From assembly GCA_016214985.1 (NCBI GenBank), contig JACRMM010000028.1:62001-126000 (forward strand): a stretch of 64,000 nucleotides of DNA. Reading direction: 5' to 3'. The stretch is from Deltaproteobacteria bacterium. Its GTDB lineage: Bacteria > Desulfobacterota > Deferrisomatia > Deferrisomatales > JACRMM01. The translations under genes were made by a program, and so were the position numbers. Shown here piece after piece: positions 41,530 through 50,452 of the stretch. Below the pieces are notes generated by a model. That model was given only the letters and a program-made list of their open reading frames with translations. It was not told the origin of the DNA and did no database searches. Within the stretch, counting starts at the first letter, position 1, and each line of letters begins with the position of its first letter.

Positions 41530-44151
41530 ATGAATCTAGGGAAACATCTCCGCTTCGCCCTGGTGGCGTTGCTCGTTTCGTCCCTCCCTGGCTCGACTTC
41601 GGCAGCGCCGCCCTCTCCGACAACTCCGTTCGCACCCTCACCCGTCGGATCCCTTACCGCTGATCAAGTCCGGGTTCTGACGGAGGCCGCGCGCACGGGG
41701 GAGCTCTCTCCGGAGGCGCGGGCGATCCTGGCGGCAAACCCGGGACTCGAGGCCTACCTGCCCGCGTCCTATCGCGAGCTGCTCGAGGGAAGCGAGCAGA
41801 AGAAGACTCGCGCGGGCGAGGCGGCCGAGGCACCGGAGCAGGGGTCGAAGAGGCCAGCCTCGAAAGGCGGCCCATTGACCGCCGAGCTCTTGTCTGCGGT
41901 GAGAGATGGCGGGCCCGTCGCCCAAAAGTACGACTGGAGGCAATCCGTATATGTCTCTCGACTGTTCCTCAACCGACTCCACGAGGAGGAACGGAAGCTC
42001 CTGACTCACTTCGGGCACGATCTCTTCGACCCACGCCCGGACGCCTCCGCGGCGGTCGAGCCCTACCCTGTCTCCGACGACTACGTGGTCGGGCCGGGCG
42101 ACGAGATCACGTTGAAGATGTGGGGGCGGCTCGAGGGCGTCGAACTCCTCCGGGTGGACCGAGATGGGAAGATCTTTCTCCCCAAGTTCGGCGGCTCTCT
42201 CTACGTGGCAGGGAAGACCGTCAAGGCGGTGACAGCCCTTCTCAAGAAGAAAGTGGAGGCCGTGCCCCAGGTCCATCTCGACGTGTCCATGGGGCAGCTT
42301 GCCGGGTTTCGCGTGTCGGTCCTGGGGGAAGTCACCGCACCCGGAATGTACCGGGTCAGCTCCTTTCACACGGTCCTGCAGGCAATTGCGCTCGCAGGGG
42401 GGATCCGGGACATCGGTTCCCTGCGCCGGGTTCAAGTGAAACGGGGCAAGGAGACGGTGGCAGAGATCGACATCTACGACTTCCTCCTCCGGGGAGACGT
42501 GATCCAAGACATTCGCCTGCGCCCCGGGGACGCGATCTTCCTCCCCGTGGCTGGGCCTCTGGTCGCACTCACTGGGGAAGTCCGTCGCCAAGCGATCTAC
42601 GAGCTGAAGAAGGAGCGGACCATCGGCGAGGTCCTCGGGATGGCGGGTGGGCTCTCCCCATCCGCCTACAAGCGGCGCGTGCAGGTCGAGAGGTTGGAGG
42701 GAAACCGAGCGCGCGTGGTACTCGACCTCGACCTGGATGCCGGAGGCCCTTCGGTCTCCACCTTCGCCCTCCAGGACGGAGATATCGTTCGCGTGAGCCC
42801 CATCCTGCCCGAGGACGAGAACGTCGTCCAGGTGCTCGGGAACGTGCGCAGACCCGGGAAGTACGAGTGGCGCAAGGGACTCACGGTGGGCGCCCTCATC
42901 CCCGACGAAAGGTTCTTCCAACCGGAGACGTTCCTCGACTATGCCCTGCTCTTCCGGAGGATTGGCCCCGACAACCGCAAGGTGATCCTGCCGATCAATC
43001 TGCAACGGATCGTGATCGAGAGGGACGCTGCTGCGGACGTCGCCCTCGAGCCCGACGACGAGTTGATCGTCTACCGCCGATCCGCGTTCCGGGACGAGAA
43101 GACAGCGACCGTGGGGGGAGAGGTTCGGACTCCGGGCACCTACAAGATCTTCCCGGGGATGCGGGTGTCCGACCTCCTGAAGGCGGCGGGCGACGTAACG
43201 AGAAACGCATCCCTCGCCGACGCCGAGCTCGCCCGGTGGGACGACCAGTTCAACGCAACCGTTCGCAGGATCTCCCTCCTGAAGGCTCTCTCGGGGGACA
43301 AGGACGAGGATCTCGTGGTCCAGGACCGCGATGTGCTCTCGGTCCGGCCCGTGCCCGACCTCCAGGAGTTTCGTTACATCACGCTCTCGGGGGAGGTGGT
43401 TTCCCCCGGAGTGTATGCAGCACGCAAGGGAGAACGGCTGACGTCCATCCTGCAGCGAGCTGGAGGGTTCACGCAGGACGCCTTTCTCAACGGCGCCGTC
43501 TTCACCCGGGTCTCGGTGCAGAAGCGCCAGCAGGAGCTGATCGACCGCACGGTCGAGCAACTCGAGGAGGAGGTTGCCCGCACGGCTGCCAAGGAGCAAG
43601 CCACGGCGATCGACCGTGACGACATCGAGGCGCAGCGCCAGGTCTTCGAGGCCCGGCGGGCGCTGCTCGCCAGACTCAAACAACTGCGCGCCCAAGGGCG
43701 TGTGATCATTCGTCTTACGGATGCAACGCAGATGGAGGGCACCGAGAACGACCTCCTGATTGAGGACGGCGACAAGCTCGAGGTCCCCCGGCCGCCGGAG
43801 GTGATCAACGTCGTCGGCCGCGTCTACAACCCCACGGGGGTGGCCTTCAACCGCACGCGGAACACCGTCGGGTACTTCTTGGGCAAGGTCGGAGGCCCCA
43901 CGGAGGACGCGGATCGTGCCCACATCTTCGTGGTCCGAGCCGACGGGAGCGTGGTGACGAGGGAGCAACAGCAAGGGAAATCGTGGTTCTCCAGGGAGGA
44001 CTTGTTCCTCCGTGTCCCACTCGAGCCGGGCGATTCGATCGTCGTGCCGGAGAAACTCACGGTCACTCGGGTCATGAAGGACGTGAAGGACATCACGCAG
44101 ATCCTCTACCAGATCGCGGTCACCGCGGGCGTGCTCCTCGTGGCCTTCTAG
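41530..44151 (+). CDS. Polysaccharide export protein with about six SLBB repeats (Wza-like)
   Basis: An 873-residue exported protein. A signal peptide (MNLGKHLRFALVALLVSSLPG, cleaved near 29) and a linker with DQVRVLTEAARTGELSPEARAILA precede a Poly_export domain (YVVGPGDEITLKMWGRLEG). SLBB-type repeats follow, recognised by G.V..PG.Y: LGEVTAPGMYRVSSF, TGEVRRQAIYELKK, LGNVRRPGKYEWRK, GGEVRTPGTYKIFPG, SGEVVSPGVYAARKG and VGRVYNPTGVAFNR. A C-terminal hydrophobic helix (ILYQIAVTAGVLLVAF) may anchor or cross a membrane. It is larger than E. coli Wza (about 380 residues). It heads the polysaccharide locus and should form the periplasmic/outer-membrane channel. The ATG choice rests on the signal peptide. 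Confidence 0.9.
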   Translation: MNLGKHLRFALVALLVSSLPGSTSAAPPSPTTPFAPSPVGSLTADQVRVLTEAARTGELSPEARAILAANPGLEAYLPASYRELLEGSEQKKTRAGEAAEAPEQGSKRPASKGGPLTAELLSAVRDGGPVAQKYDWRQSVYVSRLFLNRLHEEERKLLTHFGHDLFDPRPDASAAVEPYPVSDDYVVGPGDEITLKMWGRLEGVELLRVDRDGKIFLPKFGGSLYVAGKTVKAVTALLKKKVEAVPQVHLDVSMGQLAGFRVSVLGEVTAPGMYRVSSFHTVLQAIALAGGIRDIGSLRRVQVKRGKETVAEIDIYDFLLRGDVIQDIRLRPGDAIFLPVAGPLVALTGEVRRQAIYELKKERTIGEVLGMAGGLSPSAYKRRVQVERLEGNRARVVLDLDLDAGGPSVSTFALQDGDIVRVSPILPEDENVVQVLGNVRRPGKYEWRKGLTVGALIPDERFFQPETFLDYALLFRRIGPDNRKVILPINLQRIVIERDAAADVALEPDDELIVYRRSAFRDEKTATVGGEVRTPGTYKIFPGMRVSDLLKAAGDVTRNASLADAELARWDDQFNATVRRISLLKALSGDKDEDLVVQDRDVLSVRPVPDLQEFRYITLSGEVVSPGVYAARKGERLTSILQRAGGFTQDAFLNGAVFTRVSVQKRQQELIDRTVEQLEEEVARTAAKEQATAIDRDDIEAQRQVFEARRALLARLKQLRAQGRVIIRLTDATQMEGTENDLLIEDGDKLEVPRPPEVINVVGRVYNPTGVAFNRTRNTVGYFLGKVGGPTEDADRAHIFVVRADGSVVTREQQQGKSWFSREDLFLRVPLEPGDSIVVPEKLTVTRVMKDVKDITQILYQIAVTAGVLLVAF

Positions 44152-44186
44152 GAAGCGGCGTGGGCAGGAGAGTGGGGAACGACCCG

Positions 44187-45236
44187 ATGATGAAAGAGAC
44201 GGGGATTTCGGCCGACGGCTGGGAGCCGTTGACGCTTGGAGATTACCTCCGATTGTTGTGGCCCGCCAAGTGGTGGATCCTGGTTGTCGGGCTGCTTTGT
44301 TTCGGGGCTGCCTTCGCGGTCACATCCCGGATGCCGAACCGCTACCGGGCAACAGCCGTGCTCAAACCCGACGTACCCGAGCAGGGCAAGGGCTCCGGGA
44401 TCCTCGGCAACTTGGCCGGTTTCGGGGTCACCCTCGGGGGCCCGACCCGGGTCGAGGACCTCGAGGTCCTGTTCCGAAGCAAGGACCTGACGGTGCGCGT
44501 CTTCTCGAAGTACACCCTCTGGGCAGCTGTGTTCCCGGACCGGTACGACGCGAAGACCGGGACGTTGCGGCCCGACTGGCTCGACCAGCTCTGGGTCGAC
44601 GCGTCAGAGGGGCCGAAGCCGCCCGGAAAGTGGGACGCGATTCGCGCGGCCGAGGCCTCCCTGGCCGTCTCCTCAGATCGAAGAACGGGGATCATCTCCG
44701 TCTCCTTCGACGCTCGTGCGCCGGGGAATGCGGCGAGAGTGGTCGAGTATTTCTTGGAGGAGGCCAAGAGCCGGCTCCAGGAGGAGGCACTGGGGCGGGC
44801 GAACCGCAACAAGAACTTCCTCGCCGCACAAATCGACAGGACCCTCGATCCCATCATCCGGGAGCGACTGTACACGCTCTATGGCCAGGAGGTGGAGAAG
44901 GAGATGCTGGCGAAGAACCGGGAGCAGTTCGGGTTCACGCTGATCGACACACCCGAGGTTCCCGACCGCAAGCACTCCCCAAGGCGTCTCCTAACGTCGG
45001 CCATTTCGGCCGCAACAGGGGTCCTCTTCACTTGCCTTTGGGTGCTCGTCCGCCGGTCCATCACGGCGACTCGGAGCCGAGACGACGGCACGGACCGGCG
45101 CTTCGGTGCAGAGGGGGACACGCTTCCCGGGGTTGTGGGGCCCTCTCCGGGTGTAACGACCCATGAGGGCGACGACCAACCCGGCTCCGGGGAGCAACGT
45201 ACGATGGACCAGGGGCCGCGCGAGGAGAAGGGATGA
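44187..45236 (+). CDS. Chain-length determinant protein (Wzz-like), copy 1
   Basis: A 349-residue polysaccharide co-polymerase without a kinase domain. The Wzz domain opens with LTLGDYLRLLWPAKWWILVVGLLCFGAAFAVTS (first membrane helix), then YRATAVLKPDVP. The periplasmic part has LFRSKDLTVRVFSKYTLW, and a second helix (TSAISAATGVLFTCLWVLV) lies at about 270-290. A charged, Gly/Asp-rich tail follows. It is clearly paralogous to the protein at 47595, sharing FRS.DLT.RVF, NREQ.GFT.ID and VSFDAR. It starts 35 bases after the export gene. It should set polymer length with the polymerase. Confidence 0.87.
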   Translation: MMKETGISADGWEPLTLGDYLRLLWPAKWWILVVGLLCFGAAFAVTSRMPNRYRATAVLKPDVPEQGKGSGILGNLAGFGVTLGGPTRVEDLEVLFRSKDLTVRVFSKYTLWAAVFPDRYDAKTGTLRPDWLDQLWVDASEGPKPPGKWDAIRAAEASLAVSSDRRTGIISVSFDARAPGNAARVVEYFLEEAKSRLQEEALGRANRNKNFLAAQIDRTLDPIIRERLYTLYGQEVEKEMLAKNREQFGFTLIDTPEVPDRKHSPRRLLTSAISAATGVLFTCLWVLVRRSITATRSRDDGTDRRFGAEGDTLPGVVGPSPGVTTHEGDDQPGSGEQRTMDQGPREEKG

Positions 45237-46147
45237 AGGTCGCGCTCATCCTCCTCACGCTGAACGCCGCAGAGGCATTAGAGGAGCTTCTCCCCGCCAT
45301 ACAGGCTCAGACCCGGCCCGCTGACACCTTCCTCGCGGTTGATTCCTCCTCCAGCGACGGCACGTGCGGCCGACTGGAGGAGGCGCGCGCCCACATCATC
45401 CGGATCACCCGAGCCGACTTCAACCACGGTCGCACGCGTCAACTCGCCGTGGATGCCCTTCCCGGGGCCGACGTGTTCCTCTTCCTCACCCAGGACGCGG
45501 TGCCGGAGGGGCCGGACGCCTTCGGCGCCCTGCTGGCGAGTTTCGAGGATGATCGCGTGGGGGCGGCCTATGGGCGACAACTCCCGCGCAAGGGAGCCGG
45601 CCCCATAGAGGCCCACGCCCGTCTGTTCAATTATCCCGACCGTGGCCGAATCAAGACGTTGCAGGACGTCTCCGAGCTGGGAATCAAGGCAGCCTTCATC
45701 TCCAACTCGTTTGCCGCCTACCGGCGCGAGGCTCTCGCCGAAGCGGGCGGGTTTCCGGGTGACGTCATTTTCGGCGAAGACACGTGTGTCGCGGCAAGGA
45801 TGCTTCTCCAGGGCTGGAAGGTGGCCTACTGCGCGGAAGCGCGAGTGTACCACTCGCATGCGCACAGCGTGTCAGGGGAGTTCGGCCGCTATTTCGACAT
45901 CGGGGTGCTCCACGCCCGGCAACCGTGGATCCAACGGGAGTTCGGCACCGCAGCAGGAGAGGGGCTGCGCTATGTGGCCTCGGAGCTCAAGTACCTACTG
46001 GAAACCGGCCCAGCGTCGATACCGTTCGCGGTGTTTCGAGACGCCTTGAAGATCGGCGCGTATCGGTTAGGTTTGCTGGAGGCAAGCATCCCGGTATGGT
46101 TCAAGCGTCGCCTGAGCGTGAACGACACGTTTTGGAGGTCACTATGA
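45233..46147 (+). CDS. Family 2 glycosyltransferase (rhamnosyltransferase-like)
   Basis: A 304-residue GT-A glycosyltransferase. VALILLTLNAAEALEELLPAIQ, LAVDSSSSDGT (nucleotide-sugar binding), FNHGRTRQLAV, VFLFLTQDAVPEG (DxD-like) and GGFPGDVIFGEDTCVAARMLLQGWKVAY follow RfbF/RgpB-type enzymes that add rhamnose or a similar sugar to lipid-linked chains. It overlaps the upstream Wzz stop (ATGA) and its own stop overlaps the next ATG. Donor sugar is inferred by resemblance only. Confidence 0.88.
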   Translation: MKVALILLTLNAAEALEELLPAIQAQTRPADTFLAVDSSSSDGTCGRLEEARAHIIRITRADFNHGRTRQLAVDALPGADVFLFLTQDAVPEGPDAFGALLASFEDDRVGAAYGRQLPRKGAGPIEAHARLFNYPDRGRIKTLQDVSELGIKAAFISNSFAAYRREALAEAGGFPGDVIFGEDTCVAARMLLQGWKVAYCAEARVYHSHAHSVSGEFGRYFDIGVLHARQPWIQREFGTAAGEGLRYVASELKYLLETGPASIPFAVFRDALKIGAYRLGLLEASIPVWFKRRLSVNDTFWRSL

Positions 46148-47598
46148 CACGCGCTAGGAAGGCGAGAGGCGTGGGCGCCGCCATCTGTCTGGTCGGTTTC
46201 GACCTGGCCGCGTGCTTCGTATCCTCCCTGCTGGCTTTCTGCCTGACACTGGGGTTCAACCGCCTGTGGCCGGCCCTGGCTCCCTTGGGACTTTCCCTTT
46301 GGGGCCTTCTTCAGCTTTGGTGGATCCCTGCCGCGCCCATCGGATTCATCGCATACGGAGGGCTGTACCAAACGCACCTCCCGTTTTGGGACGAGGCGCG
46401 GGTGCTCCTCCGCTGCATCTCGGCCGCCATGATCCTCGGCTTCGCCATCGTCGCCCTGGGCAAGCTAAGCGGCAACGTGTCCCGCCTGTCCTTGATCCAA
46501 CTGTGGCTCTGCAGCGTCTTCGTTTTCCCTTCGTTCCGTGCGATGGGAAAGAGGTTGCTCTACCGGGTGGGCATCTGGCGGGAGAACGTGCTGGTCATCG
46601 GCGCCGGACCGGTCGGTGCAGAGATGGCGCGGGTGATGGACAAAGACGCATACACAGGGTACCACGTCGTGGGCTTCTTGGACGACGACCCGGAGACGAT
46701 AGGCTGGGAGATGGAAACGGGCCGAGGTCACGTCAAGGTCCTCGACACCACCTCTCGCTTCCGCGAGTACCTCGACCCGTTGGACGTGTCGACGGTCGTA
46801 ATCGCCCTTCCGGCCAAGGATGCGCAACGGCTCTCCGAACTGGCCCAGGAGGTGCAGACGAGCACGCGTACTGTGCTCCTGGTCCCGGACCTCAAGTGCA
46901 CGGCCTCTTTGAATGCCGGTCTGCACCCTCTCTTCATGGAGGAACTCTACCTCATCCAGATCCGGAACAACCTCGACTCGGGTACCAATCGCGCCTTGAA
47001 GGCCGCCTTCGATCTGTTCGTCTCCCTGCTCGCACTCCCGATCCTGCTGACTGCGATCGCTGTGATCGCGGTCCTCATCAAGCTCGACTCCCCAGGCCCC
47101 GTCTTCTACGTGCACCCCCGGGTCGGACAGAGAGGACGGATCATCCCAGTCCTCAAGTTCCGGACCATGTTCGAGGATGCGGCCGATCGACTCGTCTGCT
47201 TGCTCCAGAGCGACGAGGAGGCCAGGCTCGAGTGGGAGACCGGGTTCAAGCTCAGGAACGATCCAAGGAGCACGAGGGTCGGGAGATTCCTGCGGACCAC
47301 GTCCCTCGACGAACTCCCCCAGATTTTGAACGTCCTGAGGGGCGAGATGAGCCTGGTAGGACCTCGCCCGGTTCTGCAGGAGGAGCTCGACAAGTATTAC
47401 GGAGAGCAGGTCCAGTACTACGCGATGGTCCGCCCGGGAATCACAGGATTGTGGCAGGTCAGCGGGCGCAGCGAAACCGGCTACGAAACCCGAGTGTCGC
47501 TCGACACCTGGTACGTGAACAACTGGTGCGTGTGGTTCGACCTCGTGATCCTCTTCAAGACCATGCGCGCTCTGTTCGGCCGGGAGGGAGCCTATTGA
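46144..47598 (+). CDS. Polyprenyl-phosphate sugar phosphotransferase (WbaP/PglC-type PHPT)
   Basis: A 484-residue enzyme that starts repeat-unit assembly by moving a sugar-1-phosphate to undecaprenyl phosphate. Four to five N-terminal membrane helices and a CoA_binding_3-like Rossmann part (VLVIGAGPVGAEMARVM, VVGFLDDDPETIG) precede the catalytic domain. That domain is complete: LDSPGPVFYVHPRVGQRG, KFRTMFEDA, RSTRVGRFLRTTSLDELPQ, MSLVGPRPV, MVRPGITGLWQVSGRS. It overlaps both neighbours by 4 bases (ATGA and TTGA). Galactose or glucose is the usual sugar; which one here is not visible. Confidence 0.95.
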   Translation: MTRARKARGVGAAICLVGFDLAACFVSSLLAFCLTLGFNRLWPALAPLGLSLWGLLQLWWIPAAPIGFIAYGGLYQTHLPFWDEARVLLRCISAAMILGFAIVALGKLSGNVSRLSLIQLWLCSVFVFPSFRAMGKRLLYRVGIWRENVLVIGAGPVGAEMARVMDKDAYTGYHVVGFLDDDPETIGWEMETGRGHVKVLDTTSRFREYLDPLDVSTVVIALPAKDAQRLSELAQEVQTSTRTVLLVPDLKCTASLNAGLHPLFMEELYLIQIRNNLDSGTNRALKAAFDLFVSLLALPILLTAIAVIAVLIKLDSPGPVFYVHPRVGQRGRIIPVLKFRTMFEDAADRLVCLLQSDEEARLEWETGFKLRNDPRSTRVGRFLRTTSLDELPQILNVLRGEMSLVGPRPVLQEELDKYYGEQVQYYAMVRPGITGLWQVSGRSETGYETRVSLDTWYVNNWCVWFDLVILFKTMRALFGREGAY

Positions 47599-48476
47599 GC
47601 CGTTGGGAGCCCTTTACACCCGGCGGATACCTGCGCCTGCTCCAGCAGGCATGGTGGAAGGTCCTCCTCGCCGCTGCCCTCGGGGGAGCGGGGGCCGTCA
47701 TGGGAACCTCTCTCGCCCCCGCCGGGTACCGCGCGACCGCGGTCCTGCGGCCGACAGCGACGGGACCAGAGTCTGCCGAGGTGACGTTCGAGAGCGTGAT
47801 GTCCCCCATCGGGATCGCCCAGGGGGGCTCGGCGGCTCTGGAGAACTTGGTCTTCCTCTTCCGGAGCCGGGACCTGACGAGGCGTGTGTTCCGAAGGAAC
47901 GACCTTTGGCCGGCGCTCTGGGGGGAGCGGTTCGATCCCCTGCGGAAGAGGATCTCACCGAACCTGTGGGAGACGCTCTGTTGGGGACAGAGGGTCCCTC
48001 GCTCCCCCGGGGATTGGGATGCGGTGCGCGCCGCCGAGTCTCGGCTCCGCGTGAGCGCCGACGTGCGGCTGGGAGTGGTCACCGTCTCCTTCGACGCCCG
48101 CTCGCGATCGGACGCCACGGCCATCGTGGGTGACTACCTGGAGGAGGCCCGCAACGCGCTCCAGTCGTCTGCCCTGGCCAGGGCTCGGGCAAAGGCGTCG
48201 TTTCTGTCGGCCGAGTTGGCCCGGGCCATCGACCCGATTACGCGCAGGAGACTTTCCGAGCTCTACGCCAGGCAACTGGAAGAAGAGATGATGGCACGGA
48301 ATCGGGAGCAACTCGGCTTCACCGTGATCGACTCCCCAACGGCCGCCGGTCGGCAGCCTGACCGCGAGAGGAGGAAGCTGATCCTGCTGGCCGCCCTTGG
48401 CGGCCTCTCAACGGCCTTTCTCTACTACCTCGAGCCGTGCCCCCGGCGGCAGACGACCCCCTTGCCCCCATGCTGA
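47595..48476 (+). CDS. Chain-length determinant protein (Wzz-like), copy 2
   Basis: A 293-residue paralogue of the protein at 44187. It starts at TTG overlapping the phosphotransferase stop, with GGGAGGGAG 5 bases upstream. It has the same order: TPGGYLRLLQQAWWKVLLAAALGGAGAVMG (helix 1), YRATAVLRPTA, LFRSRDLTRRVFRRNDLW, GVVTVSFDAR, ARNREQLGFTVID and helix 2 (LILLAALGGLSTAFLYYL). It lacks the long charged tail of copy 1. Two co-polymerases in one locus may set two chain-length classes or form a mixed oligomer; this is inference. Confidence 0.87.
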   Translation: MSRWEPFTPGGYLRLLQQAWWKVLLAAALGGAGAVMGTSLAPAGYRATAVLRPTATGPESAEVTFESVMSPIGIAQGGSAALENLVFLFRSRDLTRRVFRRNDLWPALWGERFDPLRKRISPNLWETLCWGQRVPRSPGDWDAVRAAESRLRVSADVRLGVVTVSFDARSRSDATAIVGDYLEEARNALQSSALARARAKASFLSAELARAIDPITRRRLSELYARQLEEEMMARNREQLGFTVIDSPTAAGRQPDRERRKLILLAALGGLSTAFLYYLEPCPRRQTTPLPPC

Positions 48477-49708
48477 CGCCGCCCCCCTCGCCCTCTTCGC
48501 CCGTCCGGGGTCCGTACCTGATCCGCAACCCGAGATGGAACGCACTGTTCCTGGCCATGGACAGCGCCCTGCGGTTGTTTCGCCCGGGTTCGGCGCCCTC
48601 TGCCCTCCCCGCGCCCCGGCGGATTCTCCTCGCAAACCCGGCACATCTGGGCGATGTGCTCGCCTCGACCGCGATCCTACCGGTCCTGAAGTCCGCCTTC
48701 CCGAGCGTGCGAGTGGGGATGCTCGTCGGAAGCTGGTCGGCGGCGCTCCTAGCGGAGCACCCTTTGGTCAACAGGATTCACGTGTTCGACCATTGCCTCG
48801 CAAACCGAGGTGCCGCAACGGCCTTCGCCAAAGTCCGCCGACACTGGATGTCGCGTGCCACAGCCCTCGCGGAGATCCGGGCGGTCGGCTACGACACGGC
48901 GGTGGACCTCTACTCCTATTTCCCCAATTTCATCCCCCTGCTCTGGCGGGCCGGCGTCCCGGTCCGGATCGGCTACACGAGCGGCGGATTCGGTCCCCTG
49001 CTGACGCATCCGGTGCCCTTCGTGCAGGCCCAGAAGCACGAGTCGGAGTACCAGAGCAATCTCCTTCGGGTCCTGCCGGTCCCGGAAGACGCGTTCGAGA
49101 GAAGGCGCGGAACGCTGCCCGGCGCACCCGAGGAAGCCGTGGTGCAAGCGGAGCGGTTCCTTTCAGAAAGCCTGATTGGCGACGGTGCCTATCGCGTGCT
49201 CCATCTGGGGACCGCGGGCTCGCGCCGGCGCGAGTGGCCCCCGCACCTCTGGCGATCCCTGGCGAAGAAACTGGTCCGTGACGGACATCGCCTCGTCTTC
49301 ACAGGCCAGGGGGAGCGGGAGCGAACCCAGATCCAGGCGGTCATCGAAGGGCTTCCCAGCTGCGTTAACGCCTGCGACCGGCTCGGGTGGTGGGGGTTCG
49401 TCGAGACGCTGCGCCGAGCCGCGGTCGTCTATAGCGTCGAGACCTCTGCGGGCCACCTTGCCGCAACCTTTGACACGCCGTGCGTAAGCCTGTACAGCGG
49501 GATGCATGACCGCGACCGGTGGCGGCCCAAGGGAAGATTCTGTCGACTCCTGACTTGGCCGGCACCCTGCTCTCCCTGTTACAACAGAAGGGGATGCGAG
49601 GGAATGGAGTGCATCCGGCTCCTCCCGGTCGACGAAGTGTACCGAGCGGGAGAGGAACTGGTCGCTCTCGCGCAAAGCTCTCCCCGTGGAACCGGGACAC
49701 TGGGGTGA
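48470..49708 (+). CDS. Family 9 glycosyltransferase (heptosyltransferase-like), copy 1
   Basis: A 412-residue GT-B enzyme. RRILLANPAHLGDVLASTAILPVLKSAFP is the GT9 opening, VLHLGTAGSRRREWP the C-terminal-domain strand and VYSVETSAGHLAATFDTPCVSLY the nucleotide-sugar pocket. ATG 48470 overlaps the preceding stop (ATGCTGA); a GTG at 48437 is an alternative. Four Cys sit near the C-terminus (PCSPCYNRRGCEGMEC), as in several GT9 proteins. It adds a heptose or related sugar to the growing glycan or core. Second GT9 lies at 51684. Confidence 0.87.
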   Translation: MLTPPPSPSSPVRGPYLIRNPRWNALFLAMDSALRLFRPGSAPSALPAPRRILLANPAHLGDVLASTAILPVLKSAFPSVRVGMLVGSWSAALLAEHPLVNRIHVFDHCLANRGAATAFAKVRRHWMSRATALAEIRAVGYDTAVDLYSYFPNFIPLLWRAGVPVRIGYTSGGFGPLLTHPVPFVQAQKHESEYQSNLLRVLPVPEDAFERRRGTLPGAPEEAVVQAERFLSESLIGDGAYRVLHLGTAGSRRREWPPHLWRSLAKKLVRDGHRLVFTGQGERERTQIQAVIEGLPSCVNACDRLGWWGFVETLRRAAVVYSVETSAGHLAATFDTPCVSLYSGMHDRDRWRPKGRFCRLLTWPAPCSPCYNRRGCEGMECIRLLPVDEVYRAGEELVALAQSSPRGTGTLG

Positions 49709-49715
49709 GACGCCG

Positions 49716-50447
49716 ATGACGGGTTCGGGGCTCCCTGGCGCTGGCGGTTGCGCCGTAAAGCAGGGCGCGGCGAAAGATGGAACCCCCAGGGACGTGCCCG
49801 GCTTCATCTCCCGTCACAGGCGTTCCCTCGCGACGGTCGGCGCCAAAGCGGGACGGCTCTTCGACGATAGCCTCCTTCACACGGAGTGGGCGTTCCTGGA
49901 CATCGGGTGCGGCATCGGCGGCAACCTCCTGGTGCTCGCAAGGAACAGCATCCGGAGAGCTTTCGGGCTGGACCTCGTCCCAGCCCTCGTGACCGCTGCA
50001 GCGGCGGAACAAGGGTTGAAGAACCTCGTGGTCGCCAACGCCGCTTCGATCCCGTTCAAGAACCAATCCCTGGATGTGTGTCTCCTCTACAACGTCATCG
50101 AGCACTGCGAACGCCCCCGGCCCGTACTGGCCGAAATCCACCGAGTGCTGCGGCCTGGAGGATTGCTGTATATGGACGCACCCAACGGCAGATCGGTCGG
50201 GGACCGGATCTTTCGCTGGGGGGGAAAACTCGTCTACGGCAGGACCAGCCACGTCCAGAGCTTCACACGCCGCTCGATCGCGGCGCTCCTCGCCGACGCC
50301 GGGTTCGTGGTATCGGCCAGCCGGGTCCTGCGCGGGATCTACGTGGGATACCCGCAGCTTGAGAGGTTCCCCTGGGTCAAGCGGATCCTCACCTGCTTGT
50401 TTGACTCGGAAGTCGCCGGTTGGGAGTACCGGCTGACCCGAAGGTAG
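49716..50447 (+). CDS. SAM-dependent methyltransferase (type 11)
   Basis: A 243-residue class I methyltransferase. FLDIGCGIGGNLLVLA is motif I, GLDLVPAL the acidic strand, ANAASIPFKNQSLDVCLLYNVIEHC the substrate/active region and ILRPGG-like LRPGGLLYMDAPNG motif III. ATG 49716 is chosen over 49686 on composition. It lies between a GT9 and the polymerase candidate, so it probably methylates or caps a sugar of the polysaccharide; methyl capping can end chain growth. Substrate inferred from context. Confidence 0.83.
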   Translation: MTGSGLPGAGGCAVKQGAAKDGTPRDVPGFISRHRRSLATVGAKAGRLFDDSLLHTEWAFLDIGCGIGGNLLVLARNSIRRAFGLDLVPALVTAAAAEQGLKNLVVANAASIPFKNQSLDVCLLYNVIEHCERPRPVLAEIHRVLRPGGLLYMDAPNGRSVGDRIFRWGGKLVYGRTSHVQSFTRRSIAALLADAGFVVSASRVLRGIYVGYPQLERFPWVKRILTCLFDSEVAGWEYRLTRR

Positions 50448-50452
50448 TCGGC

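Noticed and set aside
41638..43974. 778-codon open frame on the minus strand
   Set aside because: Antisense to the multi-SLBB export protein, whose repeats are unmistakable.
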